Assembly (NCBI RefSeq): GCF_947507565.1
Contig: NC_089183.1
Span: 2,108,001 to 2,172,000, forward strand
Direction: 5' to 3'
Source: Oscarella lobularis
Taxonomy: Eukaryota > Porifera > Homoscleromorpha > Homosclerophorida > Oscarellidae
DNA: 64,000 nucleotides
Part shown: in pieces, positions 23,421 to 35,139 of the stretch
How positions within the stretch are numbered: position 1 is the first letter of the stretch
How the letters are laid out: each line of letters starts with the position of its first letter
Translations under genes and position numbers: made by a program
Notes under the pieces: generated by a model
The model's input: the letters and a program-made list of their open reading frames with translations, nothing else
The model's database searches: none
What the model was told of the DNA's origin: nothing

Positions 23421-24039
23421 CGCAAATTAATTGAGATCACTTTCTTTGTGATGAGAAAGTAAGGCGAAGGAATGCCTTGTAAACGCTCAGAGGAGGCACA
23501 GGCAAGGTTCGTTTCAGTTATTACGAGGATATATTGTTGTCATCATTTGAATTGAAATGAATAGTGGGTTAGGACCAATAGTGAGTGAGCTACTATTTTA
23601 ACATAGACCGGAAATGCGGCTAAACGACTAACCCATTGAAACCAGTAACATGGTGATTGCTCGATGATAGTGATATTGAACGCGAGCTACGTCTAGATGT
23701 GCCGACATCTCGTAGAACGGCCGCCCATTCAATAATCTGTACGCGTGCGTTTCATAATACATGTGGTCATGTTCCGAAAGGATGGAAACGTTAGTTTGGG
23801 ATGGGTTTGGGTGGGGCACACTAGTTTGGGTTGGGAACACGTACTAGCTAGGTTCCTCCTCAACTTCACCGATTCTAAAAATTAACACCTCTCCCTCCCT
23901 CCTCCGTACATGACGCATAGATGCACGCATTAGGTACCAAAAATAACTTAACAGTTTTTAATTAATTAAGTGCCATAGAAGTGCGCTCCGTCTCTGCTGC
24001 GCTTTTCTTGACGACAAAGCGTAGCCTTTCTCCGCTGCA

Positions 24040-24544
24040 ATGTTCGCCCAAATCTGCTCGAAGCTCGACTTGAAGCCTCATTTCGAGGGCGGCTATTTTA
24101 AAGAGGTCTATCGCACTGCAGACTCGTCGCCAGAGCGCGCTGCCAGCTCGCAAATCTACTACGCCCTCAACGACGACGACAAATCGATCATGCACAAACT
24201 CGATGCATGCGGACGAGCTTTGGCACTTTTATCTCGGCTCTCCTATCGTCATAGCTGAATTAGACGAAAACGAAAGAGGCCAAGTTCGAAGAACTATACT
24301 TGGCTCTGACGTCCTGGCCGGCCATACGCCTTTCTGCGCAGTTAAGAAGGGCCGTTGGTTTGGAGCCTATTTGCTGTCCCCGAAAACCTGGGCCGTTTGC
24401 GGGTGCACCGTGGCACCGGCGTTCGTCATAGAGGGATTCGCCAAAGGAAAAAGAGACGATCTTCTGACAAAGTATCCTAAAGCTAAAGAAGTCATTCATC
24501 GTCTAACTGATGATCCATCGCCGTCCAGATGCAAAAGAAATTGA
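24040..24544 (+). pseudogene. Cupin (DUF985) gene, second copy with 4-nt insertion
   Basis: The N-terminal part MFAQICSKLDLKPHFEGGYF and the C-terminal part ELWHFYLGSPIVIAELDENE, KKGRWFGAYLL, CTVAPAFVIEGF are clear relatives of the protein at 4489-4983. Between KLDA and DELWHFY four extra bases (TGCG after GATGCA, 24204-24214) change the frame. Apart from that the copy is well preserved, so inactivation is recent or the insertion is a sequence error. It lies about 19 kb from the first copy. Confidence 0.8.
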
Positions 24545-24979
24545 AAAGACGCATAGTCCTCTAAGACTTGAAACTCGCGTGACAATGTTTATATGTCTTG
24601 GTACATGTGTGTGAAGGCGTACTGAGTAGCTGCTTTATGTTTGTCGAGAAAGACTTAAATACGTTTCACTCTGACGTCCGAAATAGCGAATTCGAAGGAA
24701 AGGTCAAGTGGTGATCGGAGAAAAAACTTCCATTTGTTCCGCGCATATGCATGTGTCCATGCAGAAGCCGCAACAAATTGAGATCGAAAATTTGAATGCT
24801 GCCTCACTCGTGGTAAGTCTCCGAGATTCGGACGTATTACTCAACTGCTTTGCGTTGAAGGAGACACCCTCTTAGAAATTAACTAGGATACTACATGAAT
24901 AGGCGAAGGCTCATACAGGAAGATGTCTAAATTAGGAAGCCAACTTATCGTAACTCACCGTACACTCTCGTAGCAAATC

Positions 24980-25461
24980 ATGAGCGATTCTAAATCTGAT
25001 CCTGATTCCAATCGTGGTTCTGATCCTGATTCCATCTGTTTTCCCGATTTTGAAAAACCGTGGAAGAACAGCGACGCTACATTGACTGTAGAATACTGCG
25101 CATGTTCATATCAGAGTGTGGGAGACGAAGGAGGCGACACTAAACGACAAAAGGCTTCTGAAGCAATCGACCTGCTTCAGGTTTTGTATACTCTAACTGG
25201 CAAGTGAAAAACAGAATTTTTAATTGGTATGCTCACTTCATTGATCCGCTATTCATAGAGAACTTGATTGACAAGATTTTGCCTTTCGCTGACGAGTTTC
25301 TGATGGAAGGAATAAAATACAGTGCGAGAAACACTTGCTTCGATCTCAGATTGATCTTTTCGGCTGAGACCTACGAGCTGCTTCGTCTGAAGAAAAAGGC
25401 AGTAGAATACGTACGGAAAAACCTTTCATTCCATGAAATTCTAGACAACAAAATCTTTTAA
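24980..25461 (+). CDS. BTB/POZ-like protein fragment, copy 2
   Basis: First part (24980-25207): a repetitive DSKSDPDSNRGSDPDS leader, then FPDFEKPWKNSDATLTVE, the usual start of a BTB domain. The HK-x-V-L middle is missing and KRQKASEAIDLLQVLYTLTG is the later BTB helix. After GCAAGTGAAAAACAG the second part (25204-25461) gives FIENLIDKILPFADEFLMEG and ELLRLKKKAVEYVRKNL, typical of the BTB C-terminus/BACK junction in MATH-BTB proteins. It has lost about 60 bp that copy 1 (17999) still has, so it is probably a decaying duplicate. BTB proteins of this type usually link substrates to CUL3. Confidence 0.5.
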
Positions 25462-25552
25462 CTATAGCCGAACTGATAGCACTGTTGGAAACTGTGGTGG
25501 CGGTTACGGAACACACTAGGCTCCACTGGAATACTGTCTGTCTAGCTGGGAC

Positions 25553-25590
25553 CAGAGCCGTATATATACGGCTCTATATACGGCTCTGGC
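25553..25590. repeat. Perfect short palindrome
   Basis: CCAGAGCCGTATATATACGG and the following CTCTATATACGGCTCTGG can form an AT-rich hairpin. It is inside duplicated block copy 2 and absent from copy 1, so it arose or was inserted after the duplication. Confidence 0.7.
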
Positions 25591-25679
25591 TGGGACTGTA
25601 TGCATCAATCCGTGCGTGGCTTTCTCGACGTCAAGAATAGACAAAGTGACTCATTGAACGGCTTATTCAATTTCTAAGC

Positions 25680-26420
25680 AATGACGATTAAGCAACAATC
25701 CGGTGAAAACGGACCTAGGACGCGCTGATCTTTTATCTACGAGGATCTCATACAGGCAAGGTCGACATCTTATAGACATCTTCCGTTCACTTGCCTGGAC
25801 AAATAGCGCTTGGCAAAGACAGTGAAGGCAGTTCGTGAGCGTATGTATGCTTTCGCGGTCCCTGTTTCTGTCCTTACTCGTTTCTGAGTCAGTCTTCTCG
25901 CTCTCAGAAGAATTTGCGTCTCCTTATTCATTCTAAGCATGGACGTTGGACGGAAGAAAGCGTCGTGACAAAGAGACGAGTCAACTAAGAGTCGCATTCA
26001 ATGCCCGTCTAAAAGATTGGGTCAACAGGGGTTTCGAAAATTCGATGATCCTCGAAAGGGCCCCCGTTTTTCTGAAAACAAGCACAAGGCATAATGATCA
26101 TACGATAAACAGAAACCGGCCGGTGTTTCAACGATGAAACGTCTGGCGACGTCCGAAAAGGCTGAAATCCTCGTCATGTGACTCGTTGACGCTCTGGAGC
26201 CCGGCTGTTCACGTAGGGAGAGAATAAAATGGAGGAAAAATATAGCTCCAGCCGTCGTTAGAGAGAAATCACCACCCAGAATTAACAGTCTTTGCAAACA
26301 TGCTGGTAGTATTCTTGCGCATAGACTAGTAAGACTTGTGGCTTGTTTGTAAGGCAAGCTTACTGTATCTTTGACCACGAATGCCGTCAATAAGCTTATA
26401 AAAAAAGAGGCACATTCAAT
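25680..26420. repeat. Segmental duplication block, copy 2 (flank)
   Basis: Same non-coding segment as 18690-19330 and, inverted, 46540-47130. Together with the adjacent kelch gene and the kinase relic at 27765-27960 it forms a unit of about 2.2 kb that recurs in inverted orientation at 45000-47130. Confidence 0.85.
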
Positions 26421-26424
26421 TCAT

Positions 26425-27599
26425 TTAATACGCAATATCCAAACCGAGGTGAACAATTTTGAGACCATAGGCATAGACAAGAACGTCAAAAGTCTTGTCT
26501 TTGTTCTGCACGCAGTGAGACGTGGCAAACATAGCGTCATTGAATTCTTGACCGACGTTTATCTAAAAAATTACTAATTTCATAATAACGTAAAAGAGAT
26601 ACAGTAATGTTGTGGCATACCTTGTGTGCTTTGCAACCGTCAATATCCAAAACGTAAACGGCGCCAGAAGCCCTAATGCTACAGCCGCCGACGAGAACGC
26701 AAAGTGACTTCTCCTCTGTCTCCCATTGACAAATCGTATGACCAAATCTGGGATGCGGCTTCACATCAAAATCAATAGTCGACCAACTCTAGCAAATTAA
26801 TTAATTCGTATCATTTATCAACCTCGCAGCTTACTCTAGCATATAAATTCAGAACAACTGAATAACTGTTGTCATCAATATCCATTCCAAAAAGAAATGC
26901 TCGACATCGGTCGATCGCTGCCATAGCGGCGAATTGAAGTGGTCTCGGCCTTTGTCCGCTCAATTCCAAACCCAACCACCTTCCTACAAATGCAACTGAG
27001 TCTAATTTGAAAAAATAAATAAATTGAAAATGCTCGCCTGATTCACGTCGCTTGTCCAATTCAAATTCATAAACGTCGTTCGTCCACCAATTTTCCTCCA
27101 TTGCCCCGCACTGGAGTCGGTCGCGAGGAAACTTGCAACACCTTCCTCCAAACATGACCAGTCTCGATCCGATGGAACACAAGCAGCAGTTTGCGCGCGG
27201 GGGCGGGGCAGGGCAATTCTCCTCGATGGGCGTGGCTACTTCGATCCACTCCATTTTCTTCGGATCGAGCCGATAAACGATTCCTAAGTGACCTCCGTCA
27301 GGCTTTTGACCTCCGTAGGAGTAGATCATCTCGTCGACGACGACGCATCGCGCTCCGTTGCACGCCGGCGGAATCGTTCGGCCTCCGGCCAAACGACGGA
27401 TCCATCTCCTTGGAGACGGCCCAACGCCAACGTTCATCGTCCAAATTTCGTTGCGAACTAAGTGTCCGCGAGCAGTTATGCTCCAGCCGCCGAAAAGGTA
27501 GAGATGCCCGTCGACCACGGCGCTTTCTGCGGCGTCTCGCTTCTGGGGTTCCGGCAATGCAGGATCGTCGCGTCGTTCGTTTTGCACGGGCTCCGCCAT
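26425..27599 (-). CDS. Kelch-repeat protein B (kelch-only member of the kelch-kinase family)
   Basis: Four exons: 27599-27038, 26983-26835, 26788-26621, 26562-26425. Phases are 1, 0 and 0, exon sizes 149 and 168 nt equal those of gene C, and the total is 338 codons. Kelch motifs include VVDGHLYLFGGW, EMIYSYGG, GSRLVMFGG and SLCVLVGGC, forming a beta-propeller. Intron 1 (27037-26984, 54 nt) begins with GC instead of GT; its length is a multiple of three, so it can also be read through. The last exon ends HLGLDIAY and stop, where gene C splices onward to coiled-coil and kinase exons. The donor there is altered, so the protein ends after the propeller. Start ATG 27599 (MAEPVQNE) parallels MAEL in the intact family members. 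It may act alone or as a decoy for the kinase forms. Confidence 0.8.
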
Positions 27600-27764
27600 T
27601 TAGACACGTACGTACAGCAGGGTACGTCGGGTTCGTACAGTACATGCGCGGACGGAAAATTAATCGATATCCACCTGTTCACGTGATATTGAATTGAACT
27701 CCCACACTACGCATAAAATAGGTTAAAAAATTATGAAACATACAAATGATGTCTGCCGGTGTTA

Positions 27765-27960
27765 CTCGGTGTTAAGACTCGTCGAAAGTACGACTTTGTG
27801 ACCGTGTCTTTCGAAGACACCTTTCACAAATCGTTACCTGCAAGAAATCCTGGAATAGCTAAAACGCTTTCCGTTTCAGCTTTGATCTTTAGAAAACAGT
27901 TCTTCGACGTCGGACGATTGATTGGACCGTGATCAATCATTTCAGAACATAAGATCGAGT
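27765..27960 (-). pseudogene. Kinase 3'-end relic
   Basis: Read on the minus strand, this matches the last about 190 bp of the kinase exon in genes C and E (GTCACAAAGTCGTACTTTCG and the GCTATTCCAGGATTTCTTGC equivalent). It sits immediately upstream of kelch gene B, exactly as the end of gene C sits upstream of kelch copy D at 45342. It shows that the duplicated unit spans the gene boundary. Confidence 0.8.
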
Positions 27961-28495
27961 TGGTGCAGGAATGATGAGCTAACTAATCATGGTCGTTGTC
28001 CTTTGTCTGATTGTTCTGTGGCGTGAATGGACTAAGAACAATGGCCCTAAGAAAACGCTTCAGGACAGTGTTTCTCTTTTTGTTGTTGTCCTTGGCTCGA
28101 TTGTTCCTTTCGTTTCTACTTTTGCCTGCACGGTTTCAAATGTAGACTACGTGTCACTCAACCTTCAATATCATTTTTCGTGACGACGACGACAGCCACT
28201 GGAGAAATTGTGAAGAAACTCACCTCGATGAACTCATCTTTCCCAGCGGGCTCCTTCGAAATGGGCTCTCTGTTCGATCATCGAGCTTTGTGTTGACTTG
28301 GGCGTGCTGACTTTTGTGACGACGCGCGCCTTGTCGAGCGATGGCTTCGATACGGCACGTAGACTACTCGAAATAGGCACAGATCGGACTGAAGCGAGGA
28401 GCGCGACGACGTTGGGACGCGACGGGCCAGGGATGGAAATTAGATATGTTCCCGCATGCGCACAGAGCATCTCCCCGTTCTGAGTGGATGAGTAG

Positions 28496-31400
28496 ATGGC
28501 TGATCCCGAATGGAAATCTCTAACCCCAGCCTGGAGTGACACCGTCGAGCGTCTCACTAACCTAGTAGAAGGCAACCTTCTGGATTGTCTTCTTTCGAAA
28601 GGGTTAGTGCTGCAGGATCAGTACGAGTCTCTACGGAACAGCCTACGCAAAAAAGAATCGAAAAAAGATGTGGTTCGCGATCTTCTTCAAATCCTTGTGA
28701 AAACACCACATCCGAGTTTTAACAAATTTTGGCACCTTCTAGACACTGAGGTAGAAGGTGGCGTAGGTCTTCGGTGGCAGCTTTTCGAAAGACGCGGCAC
28801 GGTGCCTAAGGCAGCTGCTCCACATCCATCGACTTCGTTAATTGGAGTCGATCATGGCCGGCCCGAGGCGGACGGCGGTCACCTTCAGGATCAGCTGGGA
28901 TCGTACGTGGCAACAAGCAACCTATAATTAGACCTGATTACACTGATGTATTTCGTAGAACACCGAATCTCGGAAACTTTTCTGCCGTGCCACACGTTGC
29001 GATCGGCGGCGAGGCTGATCATCCTCAGTCTGCAGAAGCCGCAGGAGCCTCTCTACAACCTGATTTTGCAGCTAATAAGCGCGACGTTCAGAGCGACCAA
29101 ACCGCTAGTGCCAGTCAACTTCTTGTCATCATTGAAGTTGTCGAGTCTTTGAAGGATAGGTACCGACCGCATGCGCCTACAATCAGAGCAGCTATACGTC
29201 ATTATCTGGCAGAAGCGTATTCAAAAAATGTTCATGATAACTTCCTGGTCTTGAAGGAATTTTTTTGTGAGAAACTGTCACGAGTGAAACAGCGAGAAGA
29301 ACGGGTGAAAAACGCGAGAACAGTGGCCTTTGCAACGGACGTTCAGCCGAGGATTAGAATTATTTTTCCGAATACCGATTCCGCGAAATATGACCCTAAC
29401 CACCGTATGGTTGAAACACACCTTCGCAGGATTATGCGACTGAAGAAATCTGACTTGGAAATTGACGTCGAAACAGGCTCAATTACATTGATCATAAGCA
29501 TTCCCGGACAAGGCTTGATTAATATTCTTATTTATTTTCATCAATTTCCTCAGCCTTTCAACTTCTTGCTTATAGTAGATAAGTCGGCAAAGATCAGTTT
29601 TGGCGAGTTTCCTTATGTTTCGGTTAAGAGCATTACAAAGATCGACAACCTTTGTCCTGTCAAAACAAAGTGCCTTTTGGAGCAGACGCTAATGACGTCA
29701 ACAGCAGCGCATGCTTTTCCTACAGTTGAAAAAACAGCTAGTACAGAGAAACGAAGGCGTCTTTTAGCCAAATGCCATGGTCTCTATCATTATCTTGATG
29801 ATATAGAAAATGTACAGAGTGCATGAAGTCCAGCGCTGGGTGGTGACACAGACCGCTCTGCAAGGTGCAGTAAACGCGAGAGGTGGCATGAATAAACAGT
29901 ATTGTTTTCAGAGAAACCGGATGCAGATTTGAAACTTTCAGCTTTCAGCTCAACCGCTGTTCTTAAAGTACGGTTCATGGTATCTTTGATGATTCCATAC
30001 GGATGTTAGACTTTTAGGAGGCAGAAAGCCATCGTGATACGGTAATTGAGTACTTCTTTGTTACACAATACAGTTCAAAAGAGACATGTTTTAGGCTGCA
30101 AAAACTCTGGAATCTAGAAGAAAAACTCTGATTTCCCAAGATCGTCTAATTTCTTCACTTCGTCTCTCCTATTTTAAATCCCTTACCTTTGCTTCAAGAT
30201 CTGCATCTCAGGCAAATTTCTGCCAAAAATGCCAAATGCACGAAGAAGAAACGAAGGCAGAATTGGTTTGCCTTAGCGGCTGCAAGCGTGCTTACTACTG
30301 CAGGGATTGTTGGGAGTATGTCCACAAACGGCCCAAACTACGCAACCACAAGTATAAAAGAGTTTCAAGAGCACAAGTACTAGACTTGATGAGAAACGAA
30401 AGAATTGCAACGCTGCCAAAATCACATTTACCTTGGAAGACTCTGGCTCCAAGTCTCTTTCAGCTTTTTAGAGTTGTCGTAGAAAATGCCGATGTTGAAA
30501 AGGTGATTGTTGTGGAAGAAGAACTTGCCGGTCTCTGCAACACGTTTACGCCGAATAGTTGTACTCTAGATTGTTCCAAAATTGACTTAGACTACCTGAA
30601 AGCGCTTACTCTAACTCCTATTGGACTGGTGGGAGATTCGATAGCCATTTATGGTTTTCTTCGAAGTCATCTTCAATTCAAGGATGCTGATTACACTAAC
30701 ATGATTGATCCTGATGTCTGCCCTCCAGGCTTGTACGCCCTCATGCCCAACAAAGCGGCGCTTTTTGTATTTTACTGGCGATCAAGCCGTAAAACGGCGG
30801 ACAAAGAAATAAATAGAATTGCCTGTCAAATGTTAAAGCAAGTTAGAGATTTATGTAACGAAATTGTTGTGTGCGTTGAAAACGAAACTTTTTTGAATTC
30901 AAATTTTGCACAATCACCCGGCAGAAGAAATTCTTCTAATGATATTTTAGAAAATTTTTATACCGTTTTTCGGAAGTACCCTATAACTAACTGTTACGTC
31001 AAAGAAACCAAGCCACTGAAAATTACATTTGTTTTCCCACAACAACCTAATCTACACGTCTCTTCGGGACACTTTAAATTCTATTTTCACAGCATGCTGA
31101 GAGCTCTTTCCTCTGAGACAGGAAAGCATGTTGACCAATTAAAGAAAGGGATGACGGTTCAAACTTGCTCTGCGGAGGACTTTTCAAATATGTTTTTTAG
31201 TCTATGCGAACCAGTGAGAGTCGGTGATTTCGTTTTGGCCGTATTGACTGCTGTACCAATCCAAATTGCCAGAGTAGAAAATAATCGTCTTATTCCTCTG
31301 ACAAAAGAAGTCAACGTTTCGCTTGCTGGTTCACTGACTTCAACCGACAACGTCAATACCATTCTATCTTTTGGGGTGTATGAAGCAGTCCTAAGATACG

Positions 31401-33607
31401 CAAAAGCACCTGCAAAAGTAGTATCAGCTACTGGCAAGCAGAGCGTTTGTAAAAGTTTTTTGATCAATCACATGATGGGTTCTCTGTTTGACATTGCTGA
31501 TGACAGATGCACTCATGGTGTATGGATGGCAATTAAACTTTATCCAGACGTCACTGTCATTGCACTTGATTTTGAAGGTTTTGGCTCCTTTGAAAGAAGC
31601 AGTCAAGAGGACGTGTTCATGGCTATTTTTGGAGCAGCTGTAAGTTCATTGACTGTATTTAAAATGGCCCTAAGTTTAGATGAAGATACAAGGCATATGT
31701 TTGATTGCTCCAAAAATGGCGCCAATCATCCTACCACAGACAAAACGGGAAAACGACTTCTTAACGAAACGTTTGCCGTCGTTTGCAAAGACATATCTTC
31801 CAAGGATGTTCCAAATTCACTAAACGGAATACTACACCAACTTAAAGTTGAAGTGCTGACAACTAGTCTCGACAATAGTTTTGTTGTAGAATTACATGGA
31901 GAAAACTATCGTTGTTTGACGTCAGAGACGTTTGGGAAAGAAAACTCGTTTGCGAGCTTGGACATGCTAAAAGAGTACCTTCATGATCAAGATAGAGACG
32001 TCTTCGCTGAAGTATATAAAGTTCAAGATACTCCTGAGGGTAACGACCGTCAACAAAAACGCATTCCTTCTGCAAGAGGTACAGCCCATATAATGAGAAC
32101 TGTTCCTGCCAGAATTCTCTTGCCGGATTGGACAGCTTTAGTTGGAACAGATTCACGACTTCAGAGGCAACAATACGATACAGAGACGATATACTGCGAC
32201 AAGTCATGCAATCTTCCGAAATGCACAAATTACTGTTCCAGGTCATTTGATCACAAAGGAGACCACCAGTGCAATATTGACTACTGCCCAAAAGTTTGTA
32301 TTCTGTGCAAGAATCGGTGTGCTAGTAGCGATCACTTGCACTCGCTAAAAACGAGTACTCATCTTTGCGACCGCGAGCACGATTGCCAAGCCATGTTCCC
32401 AAAGTGCGAGAGCATTTGCCTAAAGCCGTACCACGATGAAGGACTGCATAGCATAGAGCATTCAAAAATTGTTAATCAAGTGTTTGCAATAAGCAAATCG
32501 GGAAAAGTTATAGGAGATACACATACGGGAGCTGAAACGTGCGATCAGTTTTGCAAGCGGCTTGGTCGCGGTCACACTCATTTTATGCCTTGTCCAGGAA
32601 ATCACTCTTCCAATTTTTCGAATGCCAACGTTAAGCACGACGTTGGAAAAGGATCAAAAGGAGAAGTTCTAGACGAAGTTACGCACGAGTACTACTGGGA
32701 TTACTATAAAATACAAGACAATTGTAGCAAGGAAGAACGAGAACTCTTTCGAAAGTGCAACAGAGTTTGCGAAGCAGTTGAAAGCAATCACAATTTTACC
32801 ACTGAGAATGATGCCTTCTGTCAGTTGGAATTGTGGCACGCGAAAATCGCATCTGTGCCAAGTGGTGTGGAAGGTCATACTAGTAACAACGGCCATTTTT
32901 TTTGGTGCAAGCATGCAGTGATTGGCTATCACTTTGTGCTTCTTGTTGACCGATCTATGTCAATGGGTCGGACAGATTATAAACCAGAAAGAAGTTGCGA
33001 GACAGCAAGCTCTTTGAAAAATCGCCTTGGAGCAGTTCTGGAAACTTGTGACAATTTTTGCGAAAGACGCCGTCAAAAGGGAACAGACTTCCTAACTCTA
33101 ATAACTTTTAATGCTACAGCAAAAGTGCATTTTGAAGGACAAGCCATGTCTGCGTGCATTTGGGATGTATGTAAATCAAATGGTTTGGTACCAGAAGGAG
33201 ATACGAGTTTTGCTCCGGCGTTGGAAGAAGCGAAGAATACTATTGGAAGGTTTGTCAAAAGAAAGGTGAAAAACAAACGATTAGTTCCAGTAGTGATTAT
33301 GCTCAGTGACGGGTTCTGCCACGATGCGGACTTGGCCATTTCAAAAGCGACAGAACTAAAATCTTTTAGAGAAAGCTTTCGTGGTCCTGAAGTGTTCTGT
33401 ATCTTGTTCGGTAAAGGATTGATGTACTCAATCCAAGCTGCAGGAAGAGCAATAATAGGAAGAGGTTCCGGACGCACCATCTTTGAGAGTATTTCAACAG
33501 ATAAAAAGGTGCACACAGCTGATAATACAATTCAACTGAATGACGTACTGCGCGAGTTTGACAGCAAAATGATGCAAGGAAAAATTGGTGTAACAAGAAG
33601 AGAGTGA
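28496..33607 (+). CDS. CARD - zinc-binding - GBP-like GTPase - VWA protein (1,619 codons, intact)
   Basis: Five exons: 28496-28902, 28959-29818, 29912-29967, 30018-30041, 30095-33607. All introns are GT-AG, phases agree at each junction (2, 1, 0, 0) and the total is a multiple of three. Residues 1-100: CARD (LVEGNLLDCLLSKGLVLQD, HPSFNKFWHLLD). About 135-450: helical linker. From 492: C-x-x-C with AYYCRDCW, a B-box-like zinc site. About 880-1000: GBP/atlastin-like G domain with P-loop GKQSVCKS (896-903, cysteine for the last glycine), THGVWM, and DFEGFG (941) as switch II. About 1190-1300: Cys/His-rich repeats. 1395-1590: VWA with complete MIDAS (D1401, S1403, S1405, T1486, D1521). CARDs recruit caspases or adaptors; GBP-type GTPases act in cell-autonomous immunity; VWA binds ligands via metal. 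Exon 4 is only 24 nt. Function is inferred. Confidence 0.85.
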
Positions 33608-35130
33608 GAGTAGCTTACATAGTGTCTACGCTACTGCATGATTAGCGTGCTTCCATACGCTAATATACATATCCATGCATGTATGTCTGCAATGCAGACA
33701 GTAGCATAGTATCGAGTAACGTTGGACCCCTGTTAGTCTTTTCAAAAAATTACATTTGATCCTTTTGTTTTGTGGTCTTTCTTCTAAAATAAATTTGTGA
33801 AATTTCAGTTTTAGCGCTTACGCAAGAAGCGGTATACGGTTACAACTAAAGAGTTAACAAAATAGAAGAGCATTCGCTAAACAAACTGCTCGCTATATCT
33901 TACGCACATCTAACTTCTCAAGTTCTTAGGAGGATGGCGATTGAAATATACGTGCGACAAACGACTAACATGTTCAAGACATCAAATACTACGATTGGTT
34001 CAGGACGCGGTGAAACAGAGTGGCAACCTTACATACTGAACCCTTTTGACTTCTCCATTTTTTCAATATCCAAGTTAATATATAGGAACTACCATGGTAT
34101 TACTTGTCAATAGCCCTTGTGCTTTCGGAGCTGACAGAAACCATTGCGAGACATTAATTGAATGATTATAAAAGGAAATGAAAGGCTTCTTGCAGCCAAG
34201 GAAAGAAGATGCTAAGTGCGTTTGTGGAAGCTCAATTCAAAAGGGAGGAAATTAAGTAGAGACACAAATTGTGGCTGCACGCTAGGGAGGAGTCACAACG
34301 ACTGTACATGCATCGAGCAGTACGTAATTCATAGTGAAAGCTCGACGGACACATGATGTCTATCGGAGCCAAATAAGGTAAACGAAGCGGGTTGAAAAAG
34401 TAGCTTTCGTAGAAAGGCCGGCTCTGCCGACAGATAGGGTGAAACTCGGCGGAAGGAGAAACGTTTCGTGCGTGCATGTCGAGCTACAGACCAGGAGACG
34501 TCATTTTTTAAACGAAAGGAATGAGACTGCGAAAGAGCTGGGAGTGCACGGTGCACCCGTACGAGCGACGACGAGACGAAGGCTCTTCGCGATCGGAAGA
34601 GAATTGCGAAATCTGCTGCCGATCGCGCGGCCGGATGCTTTCGAAAGAGAACACGGCGATGATAAGAGCACACTATAATGCCGTGAGTCCGTAGTAAACT
34701 TGGGTGTGATCGAATGATAGACGACGACGCGCGACTGCGCACAGCTCGAGATTGCTCGCGACGTCGGCCAGTGAATTGAACTGCAGAAGATAACGAGCAC
34801 CTCTTCGAGGATGGGGCTCTCGCGAGAGCTGCAAGGAACTCGATTCTTCCTCTGTACCAAATGCAAAAGTAGGGATTGGCCATGCGGCCGGCGGGCTAAA
34901 GAAATCGGTGACTGCCCTTTCGAGCAACGATCGGGGTTCATTCAGCCACACTTGATGACCAATATGGCCAAAAGAAATAAACACCGGCATATAAAAAGCG
35001 ATCAAATGCTACTAGTACTTAGAGGCGAATTTGAGAAAATTGGAAGCATAGCCGATCTTAGACCACAAAGATGACCGCGAGTTTGTGTTTTAGACCGCGA
35101 CGTCAGAGACAATGCGGATGAAGAGCGGTG
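33608..35130. other. Intergenic region without supported gene
   Basis: AT-rich to about 34220, then GC-rich to 35130. A minus-strand open frame (34883-34329) is rich in Arg and Ser and overlaps several other open frames, which points to base composition and not coding. No domain was recognised. Confidence 0.4.
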
Positions 35131-35139
35131 TAAATGACG

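Noticed and set aside
34329-34883. 184-codon minus-strand open frame
   Set aside because: Arg/Ser-rich, overlaps open frames in several other phases of a GC-rich stretch, no domain, no homologous copy; composition explains it.
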